64,000 nucleotides of DNA from Marinomonas rhodophyticola (GTDB taxonomy: Bacteria; Pseudomonadota; Gammaproteobacteria; Pseudomonadales; Marinomonadaceae): positions 930,001-994,000 of the forward strand of contig NZ_JAPEUL010000004.1 in the NCBI RefSeq assembly GCF_026113935.1, in the 5' to 3' direction. This document shows positions 39,242 through 48,242 of the stretch, in pieces. The translations under genes were made by a program, and so were the position numbers. The number at the start of each line of letters is the position of its first letter. Positions within the stretch are counted from its first letter, which is position 1. A model generated the notes under the pieces. It searched no databases, was not told where the DNA came from, and worked only from the letters and a program-made list of their open reading frames with translations.

Positions 39242-40166
39242 TGCCGATGAAAGTGTTAGTGGTAGATGATACCAACACGGACCGTTTGTTACTGAAACTT
39301 CACTTGTCCAAGCTTGGTTACAGGACGGTCGAAGCCAGTAATGGGCAGGAAGCGATAGATCAATTTTTGGAGCATTCACAGGACTTGGATCTTATTTTAA
39401 TGGATGTCCAAATGCCTTATATCAATGGCTTTGATGCCGTTAAAGCTATTCGTAAAATACAAGAGCAAAAAAATCAAGAGTGGCTGCCAGTTATCTTTTT
39501 AAGCGCAAGTGCAGAAGATGATGATATAGAAGATGGTATTCTAGCTGGTGGTGACGATTATCTTATGAAGCCTATAAGTCAGAAAGTTCTGTCGGCTAAA
39601 ATGTTGGCTATGCAACGCATTGCCGATATGCGGCGGCGTCTTGTGGATTCAAATCTTGCTCTTGAGCATTTAGCATCAACTGATCACTTAACAAATGTTG
39701 CCAATCGTCGTTCTTTTGAACTTATGTTAGATCGAGAAATGTCTTTTACTCGTCGCTATGGCGTGCCTATGGCATTTGCTATGTTTGACTTTGATAAATT
39801 CAAAGTTGTCAATGATACCTATGGACATGATGCTGGAGATGCTGTCTTGGTTGAAGTGTCAAAGCGAATCAAAATAGCCCTAAGAGGCAGTGACATTATT
39901 GGCCGTTTGGGGGAGAAGAGTTCGGTATTATTCTACATAATGTTAAAGAAGAAGATGTTTTCAAAGTATTTGATCGTTATCGTAGTATCGTTGCCGATTA
40001 TCCAGTGGTGCATGAAGGTATGGTAATTCCTATTACAGCCAGTATTGGTGTAGCCATGTATACAGGTGAGCTGGAAGATAAAACTGTATTAATAAAGCGT
40101 GCAGACGACTGTTTGTATGAGGCCAAAGATACTGGCCGAAATAAGGTGGTTTACCGCTCTCACTAG
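39241..40166 (+). CDS. response regulator with GGDEF diguanylate cyclase domain (one frame break)
   Basis: About 308 residues when one G is added to the GGGGG run near 39912; without it the protein ends in nonsense at 40026. REC domain (4-125) with VVDDTNTD, phospho-Asp in LILMDVQMP and Lys in YLMKPIS. GGDEF domain (150-305): DHLTNVANRRSF, FDFDKFKVVNDTYGHDAGD, then RLGGEEFGIIL, the active-site motif as GGEEF. An RxxD inhibitory site five residues before it is not seen. It makes cyclic di-GMP and is coupled to the hybrid kinase by overlapping stop and start. A terminator follows. Confidence 0.92.
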
Positions 40167-40192
40167 CGTTTAAAAAACTAAGCACAATACAT

Positions 40193-40228
40193 AAAAAAGC
40201 CGAAGATCGATTAGATTTTCGGCTTTTT
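40193..40228. terminator. bidirectional terminator between the GGDEF gene and leuA
   Basis: AAAAAGCCGAA and TTTTCGGCTTTTT pair around a loop of about 11 bases. It has an A-run on one side and a T-run on the other, so it can serve both converging genes. Confidence 0.92.
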
Positions 40229-40257
40229 GGGGTTAATTCTTAAAGGATAATATGGTA

Positions 40258-41931
40258 CTAAGCGACAGCGATGTTTTGGTTTTCAGCAACTTTTTGGTTC
40301 ACTGTTGCCAATAGTGCTTGAATGGAGGCCGAAACAATGTCGTTATCAATGGCGACACCGTTGAAACGATCCCCTTCAATGTTGGCTTGAACATAGGCAA
40401 TGGCTTGAGAATCGCTACCAACAGTGAGCGCATGTTCTTGATATTGAATAATATCCACTCGCATATTGAAGTGTTTGCCTAATGCCTCGCTGAAAGCAGA
40501 CAACGCGCCATTGCCATTGCCTGTGATTTTCACTTTTGTGCTATTGCTAATCAATTCAGCGTTGACTGTGTCAACATCGTCCTTAGTAAGATCGTATTTG
40601 CCCAATTTATAGGGTGCGCTGCCGGTCATGAAGCTTGTCTCAAACAAGTTTTTCATGGACTCTGCATCGACAACGCCACCGTCTTTTTCAGCAAAGCGTT
40701 GGACCACGGGGCTGAATTCAACCTGTAACCAACGAGGCAACGCCAAGCCGTACTCTTGCTCAAGGGTATAAGCCACACCACCTTTACCTGATTGACTGTT
40801 GACGCGAATAACTTCTTGGTAGCTACGGCCCACATCACGAGGGTCAATGGGCAAATATGCCACATCCCAAGGTTTGTCATCAGTTTGGTTTGCCAAACAC
40901 TTCTTAATGGCGTCTTGATGAGAGCCAGAGAAAGCGGTAAACACCAATTCGCCTGCGTATGGATGACGCGGGTGAACTTGTAGCAAGGTGCAGGCTTGAA
41001 CCACACTTATGATGCGGTCCATATCGCCTAACGCCAACTCTGGATCAATTCCTTGGCTATACATGTTCATAGCCATCGTGACTACGTCCATGTTGCCTGT
41101 GCGCTCACCGTTGCCCAACAAGGTGCCCTCAATACGGTCAGCGCCAGCCATAATGCCTAATTCTGCTGCTGCGACGCCACAGCCACGGTCATTGTGTGTA
41201 TGCAAGCTAATAAACATACAGTCGCGATTTTTCACATGGCGACAAAAATATTCAATTTGATCTGCATAACGGTTTGGTGTTGATACTTCAACGGTAGCGG
41301 GCAAATTGATGATGATTTTATTGTCTGGTGTAGGTTGCCACACGTCGGCAACCGCATTGACCACTTCAATCGCGTAATCGATTTCTGTGCCCGTAAAACT
41401 TTCAGGAGAATACTGGAACACCCATTCTGTTTCTGGGTGTTTCTCTGCATGCTCTTTTACGCATTTTGCGCCGTTGACTGCGATTTGCTTGATGCCTTCC
41501 ATGTCCATACGGAACACTTGTTCACGTTGTGTCGTGGAGGTTGAGTTGTAGACATGTACAATGGCTTTTTTAGCCCCTTTTAGGGACTCATAAGTGCGAG
41601 CAATTAATTCTGGGCGCGCTTGAGTCAATACTTGAATATACACGTCATCTGGTACTTGGTCTTCTTCAATCAACCAACGCACAAAGTCAAAATCTAATTG
41701 AGAGGCTGCAGGGAAGCCAACTTCGATTTCTTTAAATCCCACATCCACTAGAAGAGCAAAAAATTGTTTCTTTTGTTCTACCGTCATAGGTTCAACCAAT
41801 GCTTGGTTGCCATCGCGTAGGTCTACACTAGACCAAATCGGCGCTTTAGTGATTGTTTTGTCAGGCCAAGTGCGGTTTTCAATAGCGACAGGCTTGAATG
41901 GCGTATATTTTCTATGGTCAAAAGATGTCAT
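40258..41931 (-). CDS. leuA: 2-isopropylmalate synthase
   Basis: 557 residues, the longer type-2 LeuA form. It condenses 2-oxoisovalerate with acetyl-CoA, the first committed step to leucine. The DRE-TIM domain start SVDLRDGNQALVEPM has the metal-binding Asp; SLHTHNDRGCGVAAAELG has the metal-binding His pair. The C-terminal regulatory domain (about 430-550), where leucine binds in the family, ends in QYQEHALTVGSDSQAIAYV. It is divergent from the Lrp-type regulator at 42126. A small hairpin (AGAGCT-TACC-AGCTCT, about 41955-41970) lies in its leader. No Leu-rich leader peptide was found. Confidence 0.95.
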   Translation of the reverse strand: MTSFDHRKYTPFKPVAIENRTWPDKTITKAPIWSSVDLRDGNQALVEPMTVEQKKQFFALLVDVGFKEIEVGFPAASQLDFDFVRWLIEEDQVPDDVYIQVLTQARPELIARTYESLKGAKKAIVHVYNSTSTTQREQVFRMDMEGIKQIAVNGAKCVKEHAEKHPETEWVFQYSPESFTGTEIDYAIEVVNAVADVWQPTPDNKIIINLPATVEVSTPNRYADQIEYFCRHVKNRDCMFISLHTHNDRGCGVAAAELGIMAGADRIEGTLLGNGERTGNMDVVTMAMNMYSQGIDPELALGDMDRIISVVQACTLLQVHPRHPYAGELVFTAFSGSHQDAIKKCLANQTDDKPWDVAYLPIDPRDVGRSYQEVIRVNSQSGKGGVAYTLEQEYGLALPRWLQVEFSPVVQRFAEKDGGVVDAESMKNLFETSFMTGSAPYKLGKYDLTKDDVDTVNAELISNSTKVKITGNGNGALSAFSEALGKHFNMRVDIIQYQEHALTVGSDSQAIAYVQANIEGDRFNGVAIDNDIVSASIQALLATVNQKVAENQNIAVA

Positions 41932-42125
41932 GATCTTTCCCTTCTTTTATATTAGAGCTGGTAAGCTCTGGTTGTTATTGCGTTCACTTGGTTAAGTGAC
42001 TTTCTATGGTTTCTATCATAACGAATTTTATTGAGTAAAAGATTGCGTTTTTTTAATAAAAAAACAAATATAATGGCATTATATTGCGTAATATTTTTAA
42101 ATCTTAGTTGTTTGGAGCGTTGCTA

Positions 42126-42599
42126 ATGGGGTTTGATAAAATTGATTTGAGAATCTTGCGTGAATTGCAGCAAGATTCTAGCTTAACCAATCAAGAGTTA
42201 GCAGACCGCGTAGGATTATCTGCTTCACCTTGTTTGCGGCGTGTAAAGGCATTACAAGACAGTGGTGTCATAGATCGCAGTGTGACGTTATTGAATCAAA
42301 ATAAGCTGGGGTTAAAACTAACAGCCTTTATTCAGATAAGTATGGATCGTCACACACCAGATCGTTTTGAGGTCTTTGAGTCGACATTAGAGTCTTATCC
42401 AGAAGTGAAGTCGTGCAATCTTGTGACAGGGCAATCAGCGGACTATTTGATAGAAGTGGTGGTAGAAGACATGGATCGTTACCAGGAGTTTCTATTGGGA
42501 AGGTTAACGCGCATACCCGGTGTGACAGGTGTACATTCAAGCTTTTTGTTGCGTCGAATCATAAATCGCACCTCATTACCGCTTGATCATTTGCTTTAG
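42126..42599 (+). CDS. Lrp/AsnC-family transcriptional regulator
   Basis: 157 residues from the ATG at 42126 (MGFDKIDLRIL), chosen because GGAGCG lies six bases upstream. N-terminal helix-turn-helix: LTNQELADRVGLSASPCLRRVKALQ. C-terminal RAM (ligand-binding) domain: VKSCNLVTGQSADYLIEVVVEDMDRYQEFL then IPGVTGVHSSFLLR. It stands divergent from leuA, so control of leuA by leucine or another amino acid is likely but inferred from position. Confidence 0.92.
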   Translation: MGFDKIDLRILRELQQDSSLTNQELADRVGLSASPCLRRVKALQDSGVIDRSVTLLNQNKLGLKLTAFIQISMDRHTPDRFEVFESTLESYPEVKSCNLVTGQSADYLIEVVVEDMDRYQEFLLGRLTRIPGVTGVHSSFLLRRIINRTSLPLDHLL

Positions 42600-42696
42600 T
42601 AGGTTATTTCCTTATTTAGTATTGATTTTTTTGCTTTTGACCAAATTAATGGGCGTTATACTGACACTGTAAAAAGTCCCTAATAGAGAAGTAGTT

Positions 42697-43310
42697 ATGA
42701 GCGATTTGACAATTAAACGTCGAGTGATGATTCCCGTCAGGGCGGGCGACGTGATGGCCGAATTCATTTCCTTTAACGGTGATGATTCTGGCAAAGAGCA
42801 TATAGGGATATTTTTGAAGGAAAGCAAAAGAAAGCCAACGACAGTGTGCCATTAGTTCGTCTTCATTCCGAATGTCTGACTGGCGATGTTTTTGGGTCCG
42901 GACGTTGTGATTGTGGTGAGCAGCTAGACGAAGCCATTGACCGTATTAATCAAGAAGGTGGCTATATTCTTTATTTACGTCAAGAAGGTCGAGGTATTGG
43001 TTTGTACGCAAAATTAGAAGCTTATGCTTTGCAGGATCAAGGTTATGATACGTATCAAGCGAATGAAATGTTGCATTTGCCTGACGATGGACGAGATTTT
43101 GGTATTGCGGCGGAAATGCTGCAGGCGCTTGGTGTCACAAAAGTGCGTTTATTAACGAATAATCCGGACAAAGCCCAGCAGCTAATAGAGCATGGCATTG
43201 ACGTTGTTGAACTGGTGCCGACGAAAGTGCATGTTAATCAACATAATCGTTCTTACTTGGAAACCAAAGCCAAGCGAAAATTGCATACATTGAAGTTTGA
43301 TCCCGAGTAG
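42697..43310 (+). CDS. ribA: GTP cyclohydrolase II (one frame break)
   Basis: About 204 residues after adding one T to the TTTTT run near 42812 (restoring [23 protein letters not shown]). It opens GTP to start riboflavin synthesis. Zinc ligands are in [20 protein letters not shown]; the catalytic loop [29 protein letters not shown] and LLTNNPDK are typical. The length matches stand-alone RibA. The SGRCDCGEQ sequence (SLRCDCG in many) is a mild variation. It is a single-gene unit with an AGAGAAG site and a terminator downstream. Confidence 0.88.
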
Positions 43311-43341
43311 GTAGTGAAATATTAAACACTACATTACCCAT

Positions 43342-43370
43342 AAAAAAAGGCGCCAAACGGTGCCTTTTTT
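43342..43370. terminator. bidirectional terminator between ribA and the helicase gene
   Basis: AAAAAGGCGCC and GGTGCCTTTTT pair (one G-U) around AAAC, with A and T runs on either side; both neighbouring genes end toward it. Confidence 0.92.
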
Positions 43371-43393
43371 GTTTCTATAGTGCTCAACCAGCC

Positions 43394-44599
43394 CTATTTT
43401 TTACTTGGTGCTGGTTTTTCTCTTTTCTTCTTGCTGCTTGGTGAGCGCGCTTTGGTCTTCGGTTCTAGGCCTTCAATACGACCAAATTTGATGTTGGCTT
43501 GCATAAAACGTTGAATTTTTTCGATCATGGGCAGATCGTTAATGTCGATTAGCGAAATACAATCACCAGGTGCGCCTTCTCTTGACGCGCGCCCAGCTCG
43601 GTGAATATAGGAGTCAGCTTTACGAGGTAAACGCAGGTTAATCACGGTATTTATTTCCGGCAGGTCGATGCCGCGTGAGGCAACGTCGGTTGCGACTAAT
43701 ACTTGTAAGCGTCCGCGTTTCATTTGTTTCATATGTTCGCTGCGATCGCCTTGTTTCATTTCGCCGTGCAGGCCGTCACACATTAAGCCCATATTACGAA
43801 CACGCTGTACCCAAACATCGACATGCTCACGGTTAGAAACAAACAATACAGCTTGTTGAACACGCTCCTGGGTGAGCAGGTGTTTTAATACAGCCTCTTT
43901 ATGTTCTTCACTGTCAACACGATAAGCGATTTGACGAATTTGACTAGGAACAGTACGAGATGACTCACCTAGACGAATTTGCTGTGTGTCGTTGTTTAGT
44001 AGGGCACTAGCAAAACGCCCCATTTTTTCGCCCTCTAGTGTGGCGGAAAACATCAGCGTCTGGTGCTCGTGTGGTAACTCTTTTGCAATGTGATTAATGG
44101 CATTTACAAACCCCATATCCAACATCCGATCTGCTTCGTCGATAACAAAATAAGATACATCTGTTAGATCTAACCAGCGTTTTTCATCTAGCTCGACAAG
44201 TCTTCCTGGAGTCGCGACAAGAATATCACAGGGTTCACTTAATTGTTGCTGTTGCATACCGTAGGGTGTGCCGCCAATAATAAGGTGTGACTGAATGCGT
44301 GTATGTTGGGTGAGTTGTTCGACGACATTAAAAATTTGACGCGCAAGCTCACGGCTTGGGGCCAATATCAGTACCTTTGGTGCAGTGGTGGATTGTTCAT
44401 CACGGTCAAGAATATGCTGAATTGCCGGTGCGCAGAAGGCAATGGTTTTACCTGTGCCAGTAGGCGCGGTGGCAAGAAGGTCTGAACCATCTAGCGCAAT
44501 TGGAATGGCTTGTTCTTGGATCTCAGTTGGGGTTTCGAAGCCAAGGTCACTAATGGCTTGTTCTATGGTGGCATCCAAATCTAATTCAGCAAATGACAT
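43394..44599 (-). CDS. DEAD-box RNA helicase, SrmB-like
   Basis: About 401 residues from MSFAELDLD at 44599, with AGAGAG upstream; the longer frame to 44635 has no site. Helicase motifs in order: Q motif (GFETPTEIQEQAIP), I (APTGTGKT), Ia (PSRELARQ), Ib (TPGRL), II (DEAD), III (SAT), IV (VLFVSNR), V (ATDVASRGID), VI (HRAGRASR). The C-terminal tail is short and Lys-rich. It unwinds short RNA duplexes, in the family often during ribosome assembly or mRNA decay. SrmB is the closest pattern; RhlE is an alternative. Confidence 0.9.
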   Translation of the reverse strand: MSFAELDLDATIEQAISDLGFETPTEIQEQAIPIALDGSDLLATAPTGTGKTIAFCAPAIQHILDRDEQSTTAPKVLILAPSRELARQIFNVVEQLTQHTRIQSHLIIGGTPYGMQQQQLSEPCDILVATPGRLVELDEKRWLDLTDVSYFVIDEADRMLDMGFVNAINHIAKELPHEHQTLMFSATLEGEKMGRFASALLNNDTQQIRLGESSRTVPSQIRQIAYRVDSEEHKEAVLKHLLTQERVQQAVLFVSNREHVDVWVQRVRNMGLMCDGLHGEMKQGDRSEHMKQMKRGRLQVLVATDVASRGIDLPEINTVINLRLPRKADSYIHRAGRASREGAPGDCISLIDINDLPMIEKIQRFMQANIKFGRIEGLEPKTKARSPSSKKKREKPAPSKK

Positions 44600-44726
44600 G
44601 TAAACTCTCTGTAGCGGGATAAATGGCAAGACCACCTATGAATTTCATAAATTACTTATGGTTATCATAATAAATATGGGCCTATAGCCACTATAATGGA
44701 CTGTATTGTTCGTCATGATACCTTGT

Positions 44727-44756
44727 TTTTGAGGTTTCGAAATCGAAACCTCAAAA
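44727..44756. repeat. perfect 14-base inverted repeat between divergent genes
   Basis: TTTTGAGGTTTCGA (44727-44740) and its exact reverse complement (44743-44756) are separated by two A bases. It lies in the divergent region between the helicase and DUF1415 genes. The symmetry suits an operator for a dimeric regulator or a cruciform; T- and A-runs at the ends also allow terminator activity. Confidence 0.75.
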
Positions 44757-44830
44757 GGTCGATTGGATAAGTTAGACCCTTCGTGTGGTTTGTTCTAAAA
44801 TACAGACAAATATTGATAAGAAGAATGGTT

Positions 44831-45391
44831 ATGTTGTTATCTGATGAGTTGGTCACTGCTCAAACAATGAAGTGGGTAAAAGACTTTATTGTGGCGTTAA
44901 ACGTTTGCCCTTTTGCAAAACGCGAAGTGGAAAAGCAAAGTGTTCGTTGCATTGTGCTGCGTTCAAAGAAAATGGATGTAGCTTTGGAGGAGTTGATGGC
45001 TGAGGTGCAATGGTTGGATGAGCACCCAGAGACAGAGACGACTCTGTTGATTTTTCCAACCCTATTTAAAGACTTTCATCGTTATCTAGATTTTGTGGAA
45101 ACGGCAGAGAACCTCATGTTTGATCAAGGTTGTGAGGGGGTTTATCAGTTAGCGACTTTTCATCCTGATTATTGTTTTTCTGGTACTGAACCGGATGATG
45201 TTTCTAACTATACCAACCGTTCGCCTTACCCTATGTTGCACTTGTTGAGGGAGGCTAGCGTTGATAAAGCGATTGAATTTTTTGGCGATACTTCTGAAAT
45301 ACCAAATCACAATATTGAAAAAATGGAAGAGATTGGGAAGTCTAAGTTAGACGATATATTTGCTGCCTGTATGAAAGTAGATAACGACTGA
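44831..45391 (+). CDS. DUF1415 family protein
   Basis: About 186 residues from the ATG at 44831 (MLLSDELV), preceded by AGAAG; ATG 44825 is also possible. Family features: WVKDFIVALNVCPFAKREVE near the start, TTLLIFPTLFKDFHRYLDFV, and LATFHPDYCFSGTEPDDVSNYTNRSPYPMLHLLRE. The conserved Cys, His, Asp and Arg residues suggest an enzyme active site, but the function of DUF1415 is unknown. It is cytosolic and stands alone. Confidence 0.88.
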   Translation: MLLSDELVTAQTMKWVKDFIVALNVCPFAKREVEKQSVRCIVLRSKKMDVALEELMAEVQWLDEHPETETTLLIFPTLFKDFHRYLDFVETAENLMFDQGCEGVYQLATFHPDYCFSGTEPDDVSNYTNRSPYPMLHLLREASVDKAIEFFGDTSEIPNHNIEKMEEIGKSKLDDIFAACMKVDND

Positions 45392-45469
45392 TTCGAGATT
45401 TAAAATGATCTGTATTGCGCTTGTGAATGAAGTGCGTATAGTGCGAAAAAATTGCTTGCCGGAGAACTC

Positions 45470-46303
45470 ATGGCCACACAAATTGGGCGTTTAAATACAT
45501 TAAGAATAGTGAAAGAGAAAGATTTTGGGGTGTATTTAGACGCCGATCAATTAGGTGAAATTTTACTGCCTAAACGTTATGTGCCAAAAGGTGCGACGAT
45601 TGATGACGACGTGGACGTGTTCGTCTATCTAGATTCCGATGACAAGTTAATTGCGACAACGGATTTTCCTAAAGCACAGGTAGGGGAATTTGCTGCGTTG
45701 ACCGCGATAGCGGTAAACCAAGTCGGCGCATTTTTTGATTGGGGGCTACCAAAAGATTTGCTTGTGCCTTTTAGTCAGCAAAAAAATCGTGTTGAAGAAG
45801 GTGAGACTCATTTACTTTTCATCTATCTTGACAATATTACCAATCGTATCGTGGCAACAACAAAAGTGGATGCTTTACTCAATCGTGAAGCGGCGCCTTA
45901 TCGAGTGGGCGATAAAGTGTCTATTATCATTGGTGATAAAACAAACATCGGTTTTAAGTGCGTTATTGATAATCGCTTCTGGGGAGTGTTGTTTTTTGAA
46001 GATGCGTTTAGACAGCTGCGAAAAGGCGAAAAAACCACTGGTTTTATTAAGCAATTGCGTGAAGATGGTAAAATAGATTTAAGTTTACAGGAAGTTGGCT
46101 ACAAGAAAGTGCGCAATATTTTGGATGATGTTTTGGATTATTTGGACGCGCAAGGTGGAGAGTCGCCTTTGACAGATAAGGCCTCTCCAGAAGCCATTTA
46201 TGCGGTTTTTAAAGTCAGTAAAGCGACGTATAAAAAAGCGCTTGGTGCTCTTTATAAAGAGAAAAAAATTCTTTTAACCAAAGAGAAAATCACTAAGATT
46301 TAA
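45470..46303 (+). CDS. S1-type RNA-binding protein, CvfB/YitL family
   Basis: 277 residues from the ATG at 45470 (MATQIGRLN), with GGAG five bases upstream. Three S1-like/OB domains in tandem: residues about 5-65 (GVYLDADQLGEILLPKRYVP), 70-140 (VGAFFDWGLPKDLLVPFSQQ) and 150-215 (DNRFWGVLFFEDAFRQLRKGE). A winged-helix domain follows (PEAIYAVFKVSKATYKKALGALYKEKKI). CvfB proteins bind RNA and in Gram-positive bacteria affect virulence gene expression; the role in gammaproteobacteria is unknown. A terminator follows. Confidence 0.9.
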   Translation: MATQIGRLNTLRIVKEKDFGVYLDADQLGEILLPKRYVPKGATIDDDVDVFVYLDSDDKLIATTDFPKAQVGEFAALTAIAVNQVGAFFDWGLPKDLLVPFSQQKNRVEEGETHLLFIYLDNITNRIVATTKVDALLNREAAPYRVGDKVSIIIGDKTNIGFKCVIDNRFWGVLFFEDAFRQLRKGEKTTGFIKQLREDGKIDLSLQEVGYKKVRNILDDVLDYLDAQGGESPLTDKASPEAIYAVFKVSKATYKKALGALYKEKKILLTKEKITKI

Positions 46304-46319
46304 CGTACGTTTTATAATG

Positions 46320-46353
46320 AAAAGCTGCTAAGCAATGCTCAGCAGCTTTTTTT
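46320..46353. terminator. terminator shared by cvfB and panE
   Basis: AAAGCTGCT pairs with AGCAGCTTT around an 11-base loop, followed by T residues. The loop contains the panE stop codon, so the 3' end of that leftward gene is part of the hairpin. Confidence 0.9.
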
Positions 46354-47274
46354 CACTTCTTCACGCTGTTCTGCAAAGGCAACGCCCTCATACAGCAAGC
46401 GTTGCACAGGAAGATCAATTGGGCTGTTATCAAGAAGAAAACCAGAGATAAAGTTGTTTTCAGTTTGTCGTTGTAGTCTGACATCTTCATGCATTGATGA
46501 GCGATTTAGACGAGTCAGTTGGGCAATTGTATGGACTCTATTTTTCAAATTGTCTGAGGTTAAATGTTGGCTTTCTTGAGCGTAGCTGAATTTAGGATGG
46601 GCGAAGACGCTGGCCAGTTCGGATAGGGTGGCGCTCATTAATGGCTTGAATTCGTCATTTAAAAGGTCACCGTTGTGTATATTAAATATTGCGGTAATTG
46701 GGTTAATCACTGCGTTTACTGCTAGTTTTTCTATCATCCTTTGGCGAATGTTTGTCACTGTCAGGTCTTCAATTGGGAAGGTCTTTGCAGGGGTTGAGGG
46801 GTGCCATTCACCAAAATACGTGTCACCTAAGCCGGTATGTTTGATGTGATCAGCTTCTATTTTTAAGACGCCTTCACTGGTTATACCTGCCCAGAGCGTC
46901 TGAGTGTCTAGTAAAATGTGTTGCAACTCTTCTTGAGCGCCTATGCCATTGCATAAGCAGGCTATGTCTGCGTCGGGTGTAATGTTTGCGGAGACTTGAG
47001 AGAACGCGTTCTTTAGGTCAAAAGATTTTGTGCATATGAGGACTTTGTCGTATTGATCTGTAAGCTCATGAGCTGTGAGGCTTTTGATTTTATGCTTTGA
47101 GACACTGACTTGCTGTTGACCGTCTTCATCGGTGAGCGATTCCAAGGTAATTTTTTTACCAGGACTTTCAGATCGATATACTAGATGGACTTTATTACCG
47201 AGTTTTTCTAGCTTGCAAGCCCAAAAAAGACCGATAGCACCAGCGCCGATAACTAACCAAGGCGTGTTCTTCAT
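46339..47274 (-). CDS. panE: 2-dehydropantoate 2-reductase
   Basis: 311 residues. NADPH-dependent reduction of ketopantoate to pantoate for coenzyme A. The Rossmann start WLVIGAGAIGLFWACKL has the GxGxxG motif. The catalytic Lys is in EKLAVNAVINPITAIFNIHNG, and the late Glu region is around RSSMHEDVRLQRQTENNFISG. The start ATG at 47274 has a GGAAACC stretch upstream. It is divergent from yajQ, with about 80 bases between for both promoters. KeyPAN partners panB and panC are not nearby. Confidence 0.92.
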   Translation of the reverse strand: MKNTPWLVIGAGAIGLFWACKLEKLGNKVHLVYRSESPGKKITLESLTDEDGQQQVSVSKHKIKSLTAHELTDQYDKVLICTKSFDLKNAFSQVSANITPDADIACLCNGIGAQEELQHILLDTQTLWAGITSEGVLKIEADHIKHTGLGDTYFGEWHPSTPAKTFPIEDLTVTNIRQRMIEKLAVNAVINPITAIFNIHNGDLLNDEFKPLMSATLSELASVFAHPKFSYAQESQHLTSDNLKNRVHTIAQLTRLNRSSMHEDVRLQRQTENNFISGFLLDNSPIDLPVQRLLYEGVAFAEQREEVKKSC

Positions 47275-47357
47275 AATAGGTTTCCATTAGGTGTTTTATT
47301 TCAATCCCTGTTATTATCGCCCCAAAATACATTATTGAAAATGCAAAGGAGCAGAAA

Positions 47358-47843
47358 ATGCCATCATTTGACGTAGTATCTGAGCTGAACTGGCACGAGG
47401 TCAGCAACGCAGTCGATCAGGCTAACAGAGAAATTACCACTCGTTATGACTTTAAAGGCGTGAAAGCGCACTACGAAATTAAAGACAAGACCAGTGTTGT
47501 GATGGAAGCTGAAGCAGAGCCTCAACTTCGCCAGATGTCCGATATTCTAAATCAAAAACTGGTTGGGCGTGGAATTGATTTAAAGAGTTTAGAAAAAGAA
47601 GACGTTGTAAAGGGGAATATGCGCGCGTCTCAGGCGATCAAAATGAAAGAAGGTCTCGAGTCTGATGAGGCGAAAAGAATTGTTAAAATGATCAAAGACA
47701 GTAAGGCGAAGGTGCAAGCGCAGATACAAGGGGATCAGCTCCGTGTTACGGGTAAAAAGCGTGACGATCTTCAGGAAGTCATGGCATTGTTGCGCAATGC
47801 TGACTTAGCGCAGCCTGTTCAATTTACGAATTTTAGAGATTAA
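47358..47843 (+). CDS. yajQ: YajQ-family nucleotide-binding protein
   Basis: 161 residues, full family length. Two ferredoxin-like halves: MPSFDVVSELNWHEVSNAVDQ at the start, TTRYDFKGVKAHYE, then KIVKMIKDSK-type central helix and the end RNADLAQPVQFTNFRD. In Xanthomonas and Pseudomonas YajQ binds cyclic di-GMP and acts with a regulator. AAGGAG lies before the ATG. This window also encodes a GGDEF and an EAL protein, but not near enough to indicate partnership. A terminator begins eight bases after its stop. Confidence 0.94.
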   Translation: MPSFDVVSELNWHEVSNAVDQANREITTRYDFKGVKAHYEIKDKTSVVMEAEAEPQLRQMSDILNQKLVGRGIDLKSLEKEDVVKGNMRASQAIKMKEGLESDEAKRIVKMIKDSKAKVQAQIQGDQLRVTGKKRDDLQEVMALLRNADLAQPVQFTNFRD

Positions 47844-48194
47844 TCTAATACAGAGCGTTGCATTTTTATTGTCAACGCTCTTCTTTTGAAACTCATTGAG
47901 GGTTAATTTATTCCCCACAATGATCCAGCCCTCACTTTCCAACTTATGTCTCTGCTGCCAGTAAGCGTCTGTATTTTCAGCAAAGCTGATCTTGCGTTGT
48001 GAGTTAACCACTCTATGCCAAGGTAATTTGCTGTCTTTGGGAAGGTTTTTCATGAGATGCCCAACTTGTCGAGCATAGCCTGGGAAGCCGGCCTGCTTTG
48101 CCAGCTCTCCATAGCCAATGCATTCACCGGATGGTAGCTCATTTAAAATGAGAAACACTTGGGATTTAAAGTGTGTCATTGCTTGATTTGTCAC
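47805..48194 (-). CDS. alkyltransferase-like (ATL) DNA-repair protein of the MGMT family
   Basis: As written 129 residues, starting at GTG 48194 with AAGGG upstream. The core is MGMT-like: SGECIGYGELAKQAGFPGYARQVGHLMKNLP, then LPWHRVVNSQRKIS, where the methyl-accepting Cys of PCHRV is replaced by Trp. ATL proteins bind O6-alkylguanine and flag it for nucleotide excision repair. The last 31 residues read through the yajQ terminator and overlap yajQ. One more A in the run at 47884-47887 would end the protein in QKEER with stop at 47872, so a base error is likely here too. Confidence 0.87.
   Translation of the reverse strand: MTNQAMTHFKSQVFLILNELPSGECIGYGELAKQAGFPGYARQVGHLMKNLPKDSKLPWHRVVNSQRKISFAENTDAYWQQRHKLESEGWIIVGNKLTLNEFQKKSVDNKNATLCIRLISKIRKLNRLR
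47852..47887. terminator. terminator between yajQ and the ATL gene
   Basis: AGAGCGTTG (47852-47860) pairs with CAACGCTCT around a 12-base loop, followed by TTCTTTT. It lies between converging genes. Confidence 0.85.
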
Positions 48195-48242
48195 ATTTAG
48201 CCCTTAAATAAATAGCTACACTTTATAACAAAGAAGGTAAAT

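Noticed and set aside
41932-42125. leucine leader peptide or T-box before leuA
   Set aside because: No short Leu-rich frame or T-box sequence was found; only one small hairpin is present.
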